Shown piece by piece: positions 17,141 to 25,966 of a stretch of 64,000 nucleotides of DNA. Source of the DNA: UBA1370 sp964515115. GTDB lineage: Bacteria; Patescibacteriota; Microgenomatia; UBA1400; PJMF01. Numbering within the stretch: position 1 is the first letter of the stretch; every line of letters starts with the position of its first letter. The notes below the pieces were generated by a model. That model was given only the letters and a program-made list of their open reading frames with translations. It made no database searches and was not told the origin of the DNA. Location of the stretch: assembly GCA_964515115.1 (NCBI GenBank), contig CAZESB010000004.1, positions 1 to 64,000 of the forward strand, written 5' to 3'. The translations under genes were made by a program, and so were the position numbers.

Positions 17141-17530
17141 CTACCAAATCTGGCACAAAAGCTCTCCTCCAATATTTTGTTTTCTGGCATCCGCGTCGGT
17201 CATCACTCCTTTGCTGGTGGAAAGAATAGTGATACCGTAGCCGCCTAGAGCTCTGGGTATGTCGTTGGCGGTAGTGTAGAGACGTCTGCCGGGTTTCGAT
17301 AAACGTCTGACCTCAGTCACAGCCGGGATTCTACCGACATAACGAAGAGTAATTTTGATTTGGGCAAACGGCTTGCCCTCAATCACTTCAACACTCTCAA
17401 CATAGCCCTCGCTCATCAGAATGTCGGCGATACTCTTTTTGATTTTTGAGTACGGCACCAACACTTCTTTATTGTTGGCCATAAAGGCGTTTTTGATTCT
17501 GATGATTAAATCTGCGATTGGATCAGTCAT
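17141..17530 (-). CDS. rpsH: 30S ribosomal protein S8
   Basis: 129 residues, standard. It begins MTDPIADLIIRIKNAFMA; the conserved SKPGRRLYT and GGYGITILSTSKGVMTD are present. S8 is a 16S central-domain binder and in E. coli represses the spc operon. It begins 3 bases after rpsN. Confidence 0.96.
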   Translation of the reverse strand: MTDPIADLIIRIKNAFMANNKEVLVPYSKIKKSIADILMSEGYVESVEVIEGKPFAQIKITLRYVGRIPAVTEVRRLSKPGRRLYTTANDIPRALGGYGITILSTSKGVMTDADARKQNIGGELLCQIW

Positions 17531-17533
17531 ACA

Positions 17534-17764
17534 TTACTTGCTTGCTTTTACTACACCAGGAAGCTCGCCTTTACTTGCTAATTCCCTGAAGGTTAACCGG
17601 CTCAGACCAAAATAACGCATGTAGCCTCTTGGTCGACCTGTTATTTTACACCGGTTGACTCCTCGAGTCGATACTTTGTTCACTCTGGGCTCGCCCGATG
17701 CTTTCAGGGCTTTACGCTGAGCAATTAATCTCTTTGATTTAATAATTTTTGATTTCTTAGCCAT
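17534..17764 (-). CDS. rpsN: 30S ribosomal protein S14, short zinc-free form
   Basis: 76 residues, between the 61-residue zinc type and the 89-101-residue zinc-free types. The core RCKITGRPRGYMRYFGLSR keeps one cysteine; the other three positions that bind zinc in the zinc type are Thr, Ser and Thr. It is therefore the C-minus form with a shortened N-terminal region. It lies 2 bases after rplE. Confidence 0.95.
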   Translation of the reverse strand: MAKKSKIIKSKRLIAQRKALKASGEPRVNKVSTRGVNRCKITGRPRGYMRYFGLSRLTFRELASKGELPGVVKASK

Positions 17765-17766
17765 GA

Positions 17767-18321
17767 TTATTCTTCTTTCTCAAATGGTAAGCCTAATTTT
17801 TGCAAAAGTGAAAAGCTCTCTTCGTTTGTTCGGGCTGTGGTGACAATGGTGGCTTGCAAACTTCTGATGCTCTCGATCTGGTCGTAATTAATTTCCGGAA
17901 AAATAATCTGCTCCTCAATGCCGAGGCTGTAATTGCCCTGACCATCAAAAGCTTTGGCCGGAATACCACGAAAATCTTTAACTCGCGGTAGGGCCACGCT
18001 GATCAATTTTTCTAAAAATGCCCACATTCTCTTGCCACGCAGTGTTACCATCACACCAAGCGGATCGCCTTGCCTGAGCTTAAAGCCGGCAATTGATTTT
18101 CTGGCTCTGGTAATTTGCGGCTGCTGGCCGGTAATTTGTCTGAACTGCTCGACCACATTATCAATCACCTGAGAGCGCTGACGAGGATCCTGTGGATCGG
18201 CCACACTAATATTGACTACGATCTTTTCCAATTTAGGAACTGCGTAGTTGGTCTGGTAGCCAAACTCTTTTTGCAGAGCCGGGACTACTTCGCTGGTATA
18301 AATTTCTCTTAGTGTCGGCAT
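17767..18321 (-). CDS. rplE: 50S ribosomal protein L5
   Basis: 184 residues, standard. Conserved parts include YAVPKLEKIVVNI, the TRARKSIAGFKLRQGDPLG stretch and GIEEQIIFPEI. It binds 5S rRNA and contacts S13 and the P-site tRNA. Confidence 0.97.
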   Translation of the reverse strand: MPTLREIYTSEVVPALQKEFGYQTNYAVPKLEKIVVNISVADPQDPRQRSQVIDNVVEQFRQITGQQPQITRARKSIAGFKLRQGDPLGVMVTLRGKRMWAFLEKLISVALPRVKDFRGIPAKAFDGQGNYSLGIEEQIIFPEINYDQIESIRSLQATIVTTARTNEESFSLLQKLGLPFEKEE

Positions 18322-18331
18322 AGTTTATCAA

Positions 18332-18673
18332 TTATTTCTTGCTTTTTTCTTCCGTTGGTTGCTTTGGTTCCGGTATTACTTGGCCGGTTTTCTTAAAAAT
18401 CCGGGTCTTATTGCCCTTTTTGTCTACCGAGTAGCCAATCCTATCAACCTGAGCCTGATCGTTGAGAATGGCAATTTTAGCAGTCTCAAGCGGTCTTTCC
18501 AAGACCTTTTTCTCTCCCGGACGACCAGCCATCGGGCGAATGTGCTTGGCATAGAGGTTGACACCAGCTACCACCACCTGATTTTTACCAGGAATAACTC
18601 TGGTAATAGTGCCGGTTTTACCTTTATCTTTACCGGTAGTGATTTTGACTTGGTCGCCAACTCGAAATTTCAT
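18332..18673 (-). CDS. rplX: 50S ribosomal protein L24
   Basis: 113 residues. The KOW motif (VGDQVKITTGKDKGKTGTI) is at the N-terminus; the middle has NLYAKHIRP. A short Lys/Glu/Pro-rich tail ends the protein. It is an assembly initiator of the 50S subunit. Confidence 0.95.
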   Translation of the reverse strand: MKFRVGDQVKITTGKDKGKTGTITRVIPGKNQVVVAGVNLYAKHIRPMAGRPGEKKVLERPLETAKIAILNDQAQVDRIGYSVDKKGNKTRIFKKTGQVIPEPKQPTEEKSKK

Positions 18674-18680
18674 ATTTCTC

Positions 18681-19055
18681 CTACAGTACCTCCGGCGCTA
18701 AGCTAGCAATTTTATTAAAACCTCTATTTTTGACTTCACGAGCAATCGGACCAAAAACCCGAGTGCCTACCGGATTCGGACTATTGACTGACTCAACAAT
18801 CACCGCCGCGTTGTCATCAAATCTAATGTATTCACCAGAGGGACGTCTTTTTTCTTTTCTGGTTCTTACTATCACGGCTTTAACAATTTCACCTTTTTTC
18901 AGGTTGCCGCCAGCATCAGCGACAATAACTGAGGCGGTAACGATGTCACCCAGATAACCAAACCGGCGCTTGGAACCACCATGAACCTGGATAACCCGGA
19001 TTCTCTTGGCTCCGCTATTATCAGCAACATGCAAAACAGACCTTAGTTGGATCAT
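18681..19055 (-). CDS. rplN: 50S ribosomal protein L14
   Basis: 124 residues, standard. It starts MIQLRSVLHVADNSGAKRI and has VIVRTRKEKRRPSGEYIRFD and GTRVFGPIAREVK. Its start overlaps the rpsQ stop by 4 bases (ATGA), so the two are translationally coupled. Confidence 0.97.
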   Translation of the reverse strand: MIQLRSVLHVADNSGAKRIRVIQVHGGSKRRFGYLGDIVTASVIVADAGGNLKKGEIVKAVIVRTRKEKRRPSGEYIRFDDNAAVIVESVNSPNPVGTRVFGPIAREVKNRGFNKIASLAPEVL

Positions 19056-19291
19056 GTTGCCTCCTCAACCTTGGCGACTACTTTAAATTTCTTGGTTTTA
19101 CTGACGGGTCGACAGGATTCAATCAAAACTTCATCACCCACAGCCAGATCAATGCCTACCACGTGACAAGCGTAGTTCTTAGTGCGTTTAACACTTTTTT
19201 GATAGAGCGGATGAGTCCACATCGTTGCCACACTGACTTTGGCAGTTTTGTCGGATAAGGCTAAGACAGTGCCTTGCATGGTTTTCTTCAT
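19052..19291 (-). CDS. rpsQ: 30S ribosomal protein S17
   Basis: 79 residues, an OB fold. Typical parts are MQGTVLALSDKTAKVSV, the HPLYQKSVKRTKNY stretch and ESCRPVSKTKKF. It binds the 5' domain of 16S rRNA. Confidence 0.95.
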   Translation of the reverse strand: MKKTMQGTVLALSDKTAKVSVATMWTHPLYQKSVKRTKNYACHVVGIDLAVGDEVLIESCRPVSKTKKFKVVAKVEEAT

Positions 19292-19294
19292 ACT

Positions 19295-19546
19295 TTATTT
19301 TTCATCCTTTACTTCAATTGTTTCCTCTTGAGCCTGATTAGCGACCAAAGCCTGCTCCCCGATCACTGTTTTGACGCGGGCAATGGCATCGCTGGTTCTT
19401 TTGATCACCGCTGTATCTTCAAGTTTGCCGGCTACTTTAGCCAGCCGGGCCTGAGCCAATTGCTTTTCCAACTCTGCCAGCTGAGTTGCCAACTCGGCAG
19501 TTTTGGTGGTGTGCAAAGCAGTAATGTCGTTTCTTCGTTGTTTCAT
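19295..19546 (-). CDS. rpmC: 50S ribosomal protein L29
   Basis: 83 residues against a usual 65. The two-helix core has ELATQLAELEKQLAQARLAKVAGKLEDT and IARVKTVIGEQA; a short acidic tail follows. It is close to the exit tunnel. It lies between rplP and rpsQ with 2-3 bases on each side. Confidence 0.93.
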   Translation of the reverse strand: MKQRRNDITALHTTKTAELATQLAELEKQLAQARLAKVAGKLEDTAVIKRTSDAIARVKTVIGEQALVANQAQEETIEVKDEK

Positions 19547-19548
19547 AA

Positions 19549-19953
19549 TTATTTCTCAACAAAAGTAGTTTGAACAGATAATTTGTGGCCGGCTTTTCTA
19601 AAAGCGTCTCTGGCAATCTCTTCGCTTACACCGCCAAGTTCAAACAAAACCATACCCGGTTTAATCACCGCTACATAACTATCAATAGCGCCTTTGCCCG
19701 AACCCATTTTGACACCCACTGGTTTGGAGGTGATGGGTTTATCAGGAAAAATTCGCACCCAGTATTTGCCGCTTCTTTTGGTCATAAAAGTGATTTTCTT
19801 CCGAGCCGCTTCAATTTGCCTGGCCGAAAGCCAGCCTCTGGTAGTGGCTTTCAGACCAAACTCACCAAAGACCACTTCAGTACCGCGCTGAGCGGTGCCG
19901 CCTCGCTTGCCTCTGAATTGTTTTCTGAACTTGGTTTTCTTTGGTTGTAACAT
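19549..19953 (-). CDS. rplP: 50S ribosomal protein L16
   Basis: 134 residues from MLQPKKTKFRKQFRG at 19953. A longer frame runs into rpsC and has no family match. Conserved parts are RGTEVVFGEFGLKA, GRWLSARQIEAARK-like GWLSARQIEAARKK and GVKMGSGKGAIDSYVAV. It contacts the A-site tRNA elbow. Confidence 0.96.
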   Translation of the reverse strand: MLQPKKTKFRKQFRGKRGGTAQRGTEVVFGEFGLKATTRGWLSARQIEAARKKITFMTKRSGKYWVRIFPDKPITSKPVGVKMGSGKGAIDSYVAVIKPGMVLFELGGVSEEIARDAFRKAGHKLSVQTTFVEK

Positions 19954-19970
19954 GTTACTTTTTCCGGGTT

Positions 19971-20621
19971 TTAAACTACGTCCTCCCTGTAAATCCAAAC
20001 CTTGATGCCAACATATCCTGATCTGGTGCGGGCCGGAATTTGGTGATAATCAATATCCGCCCTCAAGGTCTGGGTGGGCACACTACCCTCAAAATATTTC
20101 TCTACTCTGCCAATTTCAGCTCCACCAATCCGGCCGGACAACTGAATTTTCACCCCTTTTGCCCCTGCTTGAATAACTTTTTCTAAAGCCTGAGTCACTG
20201 CTCTCCGGTGGGGGTAGCGCTTAATCAGCTGTTGCTCAATTCTTTCAGCTACCAGTTTGGCACTCAAATCGGGCTGTTTGATTTCTTCAACTCTCAAATC
20301 AATCTTAACTTTGTCTTTCTTCAGCTTCTGGACATTGAGAATTCGCTCAATGCCGTTTTTAACATTTTCCAGATTAGAGCCGCCCTTACCAATCACCACA
20401 CCAGGTCTGGAAACGTGCAAAATGACCTTAATTGCTGTTAGTGAGCGCTCAATGTCAACTTGCACCAAACCAGCGTTGGCCAGTTCTCGATTGAGATACT
20501 GGCGCAGGCGGTAATCCTCCAACACCTTGTCAGAGTAGTCAGCCTCATCAGCATGCCACCTTGATTTCCAAGTGTAAGTGGTACCTAATCTAAAGCCGGT
20601 AGGGTTAACTTTTTGTCCCAT
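19971..20621 (-). CDS. rpsC: 30S ribosomal protein S3
   Basis: 216 residues. It has the MGQKVNPTGFRLG N-terminus, the KH domain with VVIGKGGSNLENVKNGIE, and the C-terminal SGRIGGAEIGRVEKY domain. It helps form the mRNA entry channel. It ends shortly after GYVGIKVWIYRED, without the longer tail of many homologues. Confidence 0.97.
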   Translation of the reverse strand: MGQKVNPTGFRLGTTYTWKSRWHADEADYSDKVLEDYRLRQYLNRELANAGLVQVDIERSLTAIKVILHVSRPGVVIGKGGSNLENVKNGIERILNVQKLKKDKVKIDLRVEEIKQPDLSAKLVAERIEQQLIKRYPHRRAVTQALEKVIQAGAKGVKIQLSGRIGGAEIGRVEKYFEGSVPTQTLRADIDYHQIPARTRSGYVGIKVWIYREDVV

Positions 20622-20623
20622 AT

Positions 20624-20968
20624 TTATTTGTCATCCTTTTTGATTTCCAGTTCTACTTTGACGTGACTGGTCTTTTTTTCGATGCTGTGAGCCTGGCCCC
20701 TGGCCACTGCGCGCCATCTTTTGTAAGTTGGGCCTTGGTCAACGGTAATATTTTTCAACAACAAATCCTCAAATTTAGCGCCATGATTGTTGGTGGCGTT
20801 GGCCACCGCTTGGCGCAGAGTCTTGAGTACGACTGTTGAGGCTCGCCTGTCCATCACCGCCAACTGCTTAATTGCTTGACCAATTTTCATACCTTTAACG
20901 GCATTGGCCACCGCCCGAACTTTGCGCGGAGCCTGTCTGGTGTTTTTCTGTGTAGCCGTAATTAACAT
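20624..20968 (-). CDS. rplV: 50S ribosomal protein L22
   Basis: 114 residues. It has NTRQAPRKVRAVANAVKG at the N-terminus, ATNNHGAKFEDLLLKNI and the extended hairpin RWRAVARGQAHSIEKKTSHV, which lines the exit tunnel. Confidence 0.96.
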   Translation of the reverse strand: MLITATQKNTRQAPRKVRAVANAVKGMKIGQAIKQLAVMDRRASTVVLKTLRQAVANATNNHGAKFEDLLLKNITVDQGPTYKRWRAVARGQAHSIEKKTSHVKVELEIKKDDK

Positions 20969-20983
20969 AAATCCTTTAAAGTC

Positions 20984-21268
20984 TTAAGTCTTGGTCAGCA
21001 CACGCTTGACGATTTTGCCGTGTCCCCTAAAAGTGCGAGTGGGAGCAAACTCACCCAGTTTGTGACCCACCATCGCTTCAGTCACAAACACCTCGACAAA
21101 ATTTTTACCCTGATGAACCATAAAAGTATGGCCCACGAAATCAGGTGAAATGGCGCACTGACGTGCCCAAGTTTTGATCGGGGTTTTATCCCCGGTATTT
21201 TTCTGCTGCAATACTTTTGCTAGCAGTTTTTCGTCGATATGTGGTCCTTTTTTACTTGAACGTGACAT
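20984..21268 (-). CDS. rpsS: 30S ribosomal protein S19
   Basis: 94 residues, standard. It begins MSRSSKKGPHIDEKLL and contains KTWARQCAISPDFVGHTF and EFAPTRTFRGHG. It forms a head complex with S13. Confidence 0.97.
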   Translation of the reverse strand: MSRSSKKGPHIDEKLLAKVLQQKNTGDKTPIKTWARQCAISPDFVGHTFMVHQGKNFVEVFVTEAMVGHKLGEFAPTRTFRGHGKIVKRVLTKT

Positions 21269-21288
21269 AAATCTTTTTGTTATTGTTA

Positions 21289-22122
21289 CTATTTACCTTG
21301 TCTATTTCGTACAATCCAGCGATCAGAACGGTGATTCTTCTTGCGGGTTTTCTTACCGCCTGCGTGCTTGCCCCATGGAGTCTTAGGATGCTTCATACCC
21401 ACTGGCGATCTGCCTTCACCACCACCATGTGGGTGAGAGCCAGGATGCTGAGCCACACCACGAACGGTGGGGCGGATACCCATCAAGCGTTTTCTGCCGG
21501 CTTTACCGATTTTTCTGTTCTTCCAATCCTGGTTACCAACCTGGCCGATTGTAGCGAAACAATCTTGATGAATCAACCTCATTTCCTTAGACGGCAGCTG
21601 AACGGTAACGTAAGCTCCTTCTTTGGATTGGATCAGCGCTCCGGTACCCGCGCCTCTGACAATTTGTGCCCCTTTCTTTGGGGTCATCTCAATATTGTGA
21701 ATGAACATGCCGATGGGAATATTTTTGAGAGGTAAAGCATTGCCGGGTTTGGGCTCAACTTTGTTGCCAGCGACCACTTGGTTTCCCACCTCAAGTCCTT
21801 GAGGGGCAAGAATATAGGCCTTGGCACCATCAGCGTATTGCAACAAAGCCAGATTAGCACTGCGCATGGGATCATACTCCAAGCGCACTACTTCAGCCGG
21901 AACATCCCTCTTAGAACGCTTCCAGTCAATAATCCGCATTTTCTTTTTAACGCCGCCACCGCGATGTCTAACCGTAATTCTGCCACTCGAGTTTCTGCCC
22001 TGACGCTTCTTATGGCCTGATGCCAAAAGTGTTTTTTCAGGCTTGCCCTTGTGCAGTTCGGAGCGGTCAACCGTCATTTGGTGACGTCTTCCAGAGCTGG
22101 TGGCTTTCTTTTTCTTCAACAT
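21289..22122 (-). CDS. rplB: 50S ribosomal protein L2
   Basis: 277 residues, the normal length. Key parts are GRITVRHRGGG, the GTGALIQSKEGAYVTVQLPS strand and the C-terminal RGVAQHPGSHPHGGGEGRSP, which carries the conserved histidines near the peptidyl transferase centre. Confidence 0.97.
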   Translation of the reverse strand: MLKKKKATSSGRRHQMTVDRSELHKGKPEKTLLASGHKKRQGRNSSGRITVRHRGGGVKKKMRIIDWKRSKRDVPAEVVRLEYDPMRSANLALLQYADGAKAYILAPQGLEVGNQVVAGNKVEPKPGNALPLKNIPIGMFIHNIEMTPKKGAQIVRGAGTGALIQSKEGAYVTVQLPSKEMRLIHQDCFATIGQVGNQDWKNRKIGKAGRKRLMGIRPTVRGVAQHPGSHPHGGGEGRSPVGMKHPKTPWGKHAGGKKTRKKNHRSDRWIVRNRQGK

Positions 22123-22144
22123 AATTGCTCTCTATTATCTCATT

Positions 22145-22438
22145 TTATTCTGATATATCAAACAAATCGATTGTCTGACCTTCAGCGAGCTTGACCAAAG
22201 CTTTTTTCTTTCTCGGCATGGTGACGCTCAGTCTTTTTTTACCGGTTTTCTTTTCCTCCGGCTGCCTAACCACGGTGTTAATCTCCACCACCGTGACGTT
22301 GTAAAGTGCTTCAACAGCTTCTTTAATCTGGTTTTTATTGGCCGTCGCCCCAACGGCAAAAGTGTAAATATTCTGCTTGTTGGCCAGTTCCACCGTTTTT
22401 TCGGTAATGAGTGGTTTTTTGATAATGTACGGATTCAT
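22145..22438 (-). CDS. rplW: 50S ribosomal protein L23
   Basis: 97 residues. It has IIKKPLITEKTVELANKQNIY, AVEALYNVTVVEINTV and a basic loop. It forms the docking site for trigger factor and SRP at the tunnel exit. Confidence 0.95.
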   Translation of the reverse strand: MNPYIIKKPLITEKTVELANKQNIYTFAVGATANKNQIKEAVEALYNVTVVEINTVVRQPEEKKTGKKRLSVTMPRKKKALVKLAEGQTIDLFDISE

Positions 22439-22441
22439 AAT

Positions 22442-23194
22442 TTATTTTTCTTGCTTGGTTGATTTGGTGGCTTTGGTTGGTTTCGTTGGTTTGTTGGACT
22501 TAGTAGTCTTGGTGGTTTTAACAACTGAAACTGCTGAAGCAGGAGTCGTTTTAGCTGCTGGTTTAGCCACTTTTTTGCTTAGCAATCTGGCTTCCAAACC
22601 GGCAATCGATTGCTTGGTCACCACAATTTTGTTAGCTGAGGCTACATCAAGAGCGTTAACCTCACTAGCGGTTCTCAGCAAAACTTGAGGAATATTTCTC
22701 AAGCCGCGCTCAACCAGTTCATTTCGCTCCGGCAAAATAACCAACAGTTTGTCATTTTCCTCCAAAACCGGAGAAAGGGCCGTCACTGCTTCTTTAGTTT
22801 TGCCATTCAAATCTTTAAGGTAATCAATAACATACACATTTTTTGCCTGAGCGCTCAGGGCACTAATCAGGGCTTTTTGCTTTAATTGGCTCGGCAGTTT
22901 TTTACTCCAGTTCTCCAAGCCAGTGGGGCCATGAGCCACACCGCCACCCACAAAAATCGGGGCGCTTCTGGCACCATGGCGGGCATTGCCAGTCCCTTTT
23001 TGGCGGTACCATTTTTTCTTAGTTCGAGTAACTTCACCTCTGGTCTGCACCTTGCTGGTACCTTGACGTAGATTGGCAAGATAAACTCTCACCGCCTGGC
23101 TCAAGACAGCTTCGTTGACGGCAGCCGCAAACAACTCATCACTGACAGTGACTAAACTTTTAGTGCCGGTTTTGGTGATGCTTGCAACTTTCAT
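22442..23194 (-). CDS. rplD: 50S ribosomal protein L4 with Lys/Thr tail
   Basis: 250 residues against a usual 200-210. The loop EVTRTKKKWYRQKGTGNARHG and the C-terminal globular part ending near LEARLLSKK are standard. About 45 residues of Lys/Thr/Pro/Ala low complexity follow. L4 represses the S10 operon in E. coli; no matching leader is recognised here. Confidence 0.96.
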   Translation of the reverse strand: MKVASITKTGTKSLVTVSDELFAAAVNEAVLSQAVRVYLANLRQGTSKVQTRGEVTRTKKKWYRQKGTGNARHGARSAPIFVGGGVAHGPTGLENWSKKLPSQLKQKALISALSAQAKNVYVIDYLKDLNGKTKEAVTALSPVLEENDKLLVILPERNELVERGLRNIPQVLLRTASEVNALDVASANKIVVTKQSIAGLEARLLSKKVAKPAAKTTPASAVSVVKTTKTTKSNKPTKPTKATKSTKQEK

Positions 23195-23200
23195 TTTTTC

Positions 23201-24025
23201 TTATTCCTCAGTAGTTACCTCTGGTTCTGCTGGCGATTCTGCCACAGGCGCTTCGACCACTTCTTCTTCCGGTTCAGCCACTTTTGGTGCTACTTCAGCT
23301 TCCACCTCTTTAATGCCGGAAGCTTTCTTATCTAAAACCACATTTTTGCTTTTACCCATTTTGGAAATTTTGACATTGGTATTGATCACACCGGGAATCG
23401 GGCCGCTCAGCCAGATTTCGCCTTGCTCTGGATCCAGATGAACCACCACTAAACCGCGAACAGTAGAGGTGATATTGCCAGATCTACCCGGCATTTTCTT
23501 GCCCGGCCAAACTCTGCCCGGACTAGTACCGGCGCCAATAGAACCAACCGCCCTGGCGCGATCTGATTGTCCGTGAGTTTTTGGCCCCCCGGCAAAACCA
23601 TGACGTTTCATGGCGCCGGTAAAACCTTTGCCTCTGGTCAAACCTTGAACTTGGACCATATCGCCCACAGACAAAATAGAGTCGGCCTTGATAGTGTCGC
23701 CGACTTTGACTGTTTCGCTGTTTTCCTCGGTACCAGACATTCTAATCCCCCGAATTTGACTGACACCAAAATTAAAACCACTCTTTTCTAACCTGGTTCT
23801 GAGTGGTTTTGACATGTTTTTGAGTTTTTTCTGACCATAACCTACTTCAAGAATGATGCAAGGTACGGTTTGACGCTTTTGGGAATTTTTATCGAGAACT
23901 TCAATAGTTTTTTTGCCAACAACAAGATTATCGCTCAGTTTACAGCGAGTCACAGCCAAGCGCTTGCCATCTTTGGTCCAGGCTTGGGTCATGCCCAGTT
24001 TGGTTGCGAATATGTCGTTGATCAT
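23201..24025 (-). CDS. rplC: 50S ribosomal protein L3 with acidic tail
   Basis: 274 residues against a usual 205-210. Standard parts include IFATKLGMTQAWTKDGKR, GFTGAMKRHGFAGGPKTHGQS and RVWPGKKMPGR. The last 55 residues are Glu/Ala/Val/Pro-rich and acidic, the opposite charge of the neighbouring L4 tail. Confidence 0.96.
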   Translation of the reverse strand: MINDIFATKLGMTQAWTKDGKRLAVTRCKLSDNLVVGKKTIEVLDKNSQKRQTVPCIILEVGYGQKKLKNMSKPLRTRLEKSGFNFGVSQIRGIRMSGTEENSETVKVGDTIKADSILSVGDMVQVQGLTRGKGFTGAMKRHGFAGGPKTHGQSDRARAVGSIGAGTSPGRVWPGKKMPGRSGNITSTVRGLVVVHLDPEQGEIWLSGPIPGVINTNVKISKMGKSKNVVLDKKASGIKEVEAEVAPKVAEPEEEVVEAPVAESPAEPEVTTEE

Positions 24026-24174
24026 TATTATTTTCGGTCAAAAATTTTCTTGTCCACCAAGCAATTATCTCAGTGTCGCCCACGACGGACAGCACTGGCG
24101 TTATTGCCTTTTTTTGTGTTTTAAGTTTATTCATCATTGGCTTGAATAGCAGCCTCTTGCCGACAATCGCTCAA
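24026..24174 (-). promoter_or_regulatory. gap between rpsJ and rplC with a possible leader hairpin
   Basis: This 149-base gap is the longest inside the S10 block. On the minus strand CAGTG-CT-GTCC-loop-GGGC-GA-CACTG folds as a two-part stem around 24077-24103, about 50 bases before rplC. It could be a ribosomal-protein leader structure. No family is recognised and no clear promoter is seen. Confidence 0.3.
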
Positions 24175-24498
24175 TTACATTTTTATCTGAATTGATACAC
24201 CAGCCGGCAACTCAAGATGCATCAGCGAGTCAATAGTTTTATTGGTGGGATTGATAATATCAATCACTCGCTTATGTGTTTTAATCTGATAATGCTCTTG
24301 AGCGTCTTTATCAGTGTGCGGCGATACCAACACGGTAAACCACTTGACGTGTGTCGGTAATGGCACTGGACCAACAACTTTAGCACCCGTAGAAAGAGCG
24401 GTCTCTAAAATTTTTCGTCCAGCATCATCAATCACCCGATGATCGTATGACTTCAGTCGAATACGAATCTTATTCTGTGGTTGTGTGTTATTAGCCAT
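24175..24498 (-). CDS. rpsJ: 30S ribosomal protein S10
   Basis: 107 residues. It has KIRIRLKSYDHRVIDDAGRK, VGPVPLPTHVKWFTVLVSPH and the C-terminal HLELPAGVSIQIKM region. It is the first gene of the S10 block and follows tuf, as is common outside the Enterobacteria. Confidence 0.96.
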   Translation of the reverse strand: MANNTQPQNKIRIRLKSYDHRVIDDAGRKILETALSTGAKVVGPVPLPTHVKWFTVLVSPHTDKDAQEHYQIKTHKRVIDIINPTNKTIDSLMHLELPAGVSIQIKM

Positions 24499-24576
24499 GT
24501 TAAGGTTCCTTTTTCCTCTGGTTCGGTCAATGTCTCGTAGATGGGAATTATACTAAATCTGCTACCAGATGTAAAG

Positions 24577-25830
<1,254 letters not shown>

Positions 25831-25966
25831 AGGGCCTCCGAATTTTTTATACTTGGTATTATTTTCCAATACCTACTTTATACAAATGACTATTTTATCA
25901 AGAGAAGACCGAATTTGCACAAGCAAAAAAGTTCTTCCATCGCAGTTTTTCGCCAAATAAAACTAA

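Noticed and set aside
24562..24576. EF-Tu C-terminus after the N run
   Set aside because: The frame through 100 N is arbitrary and the residues after it do not match the EF-Tu end.
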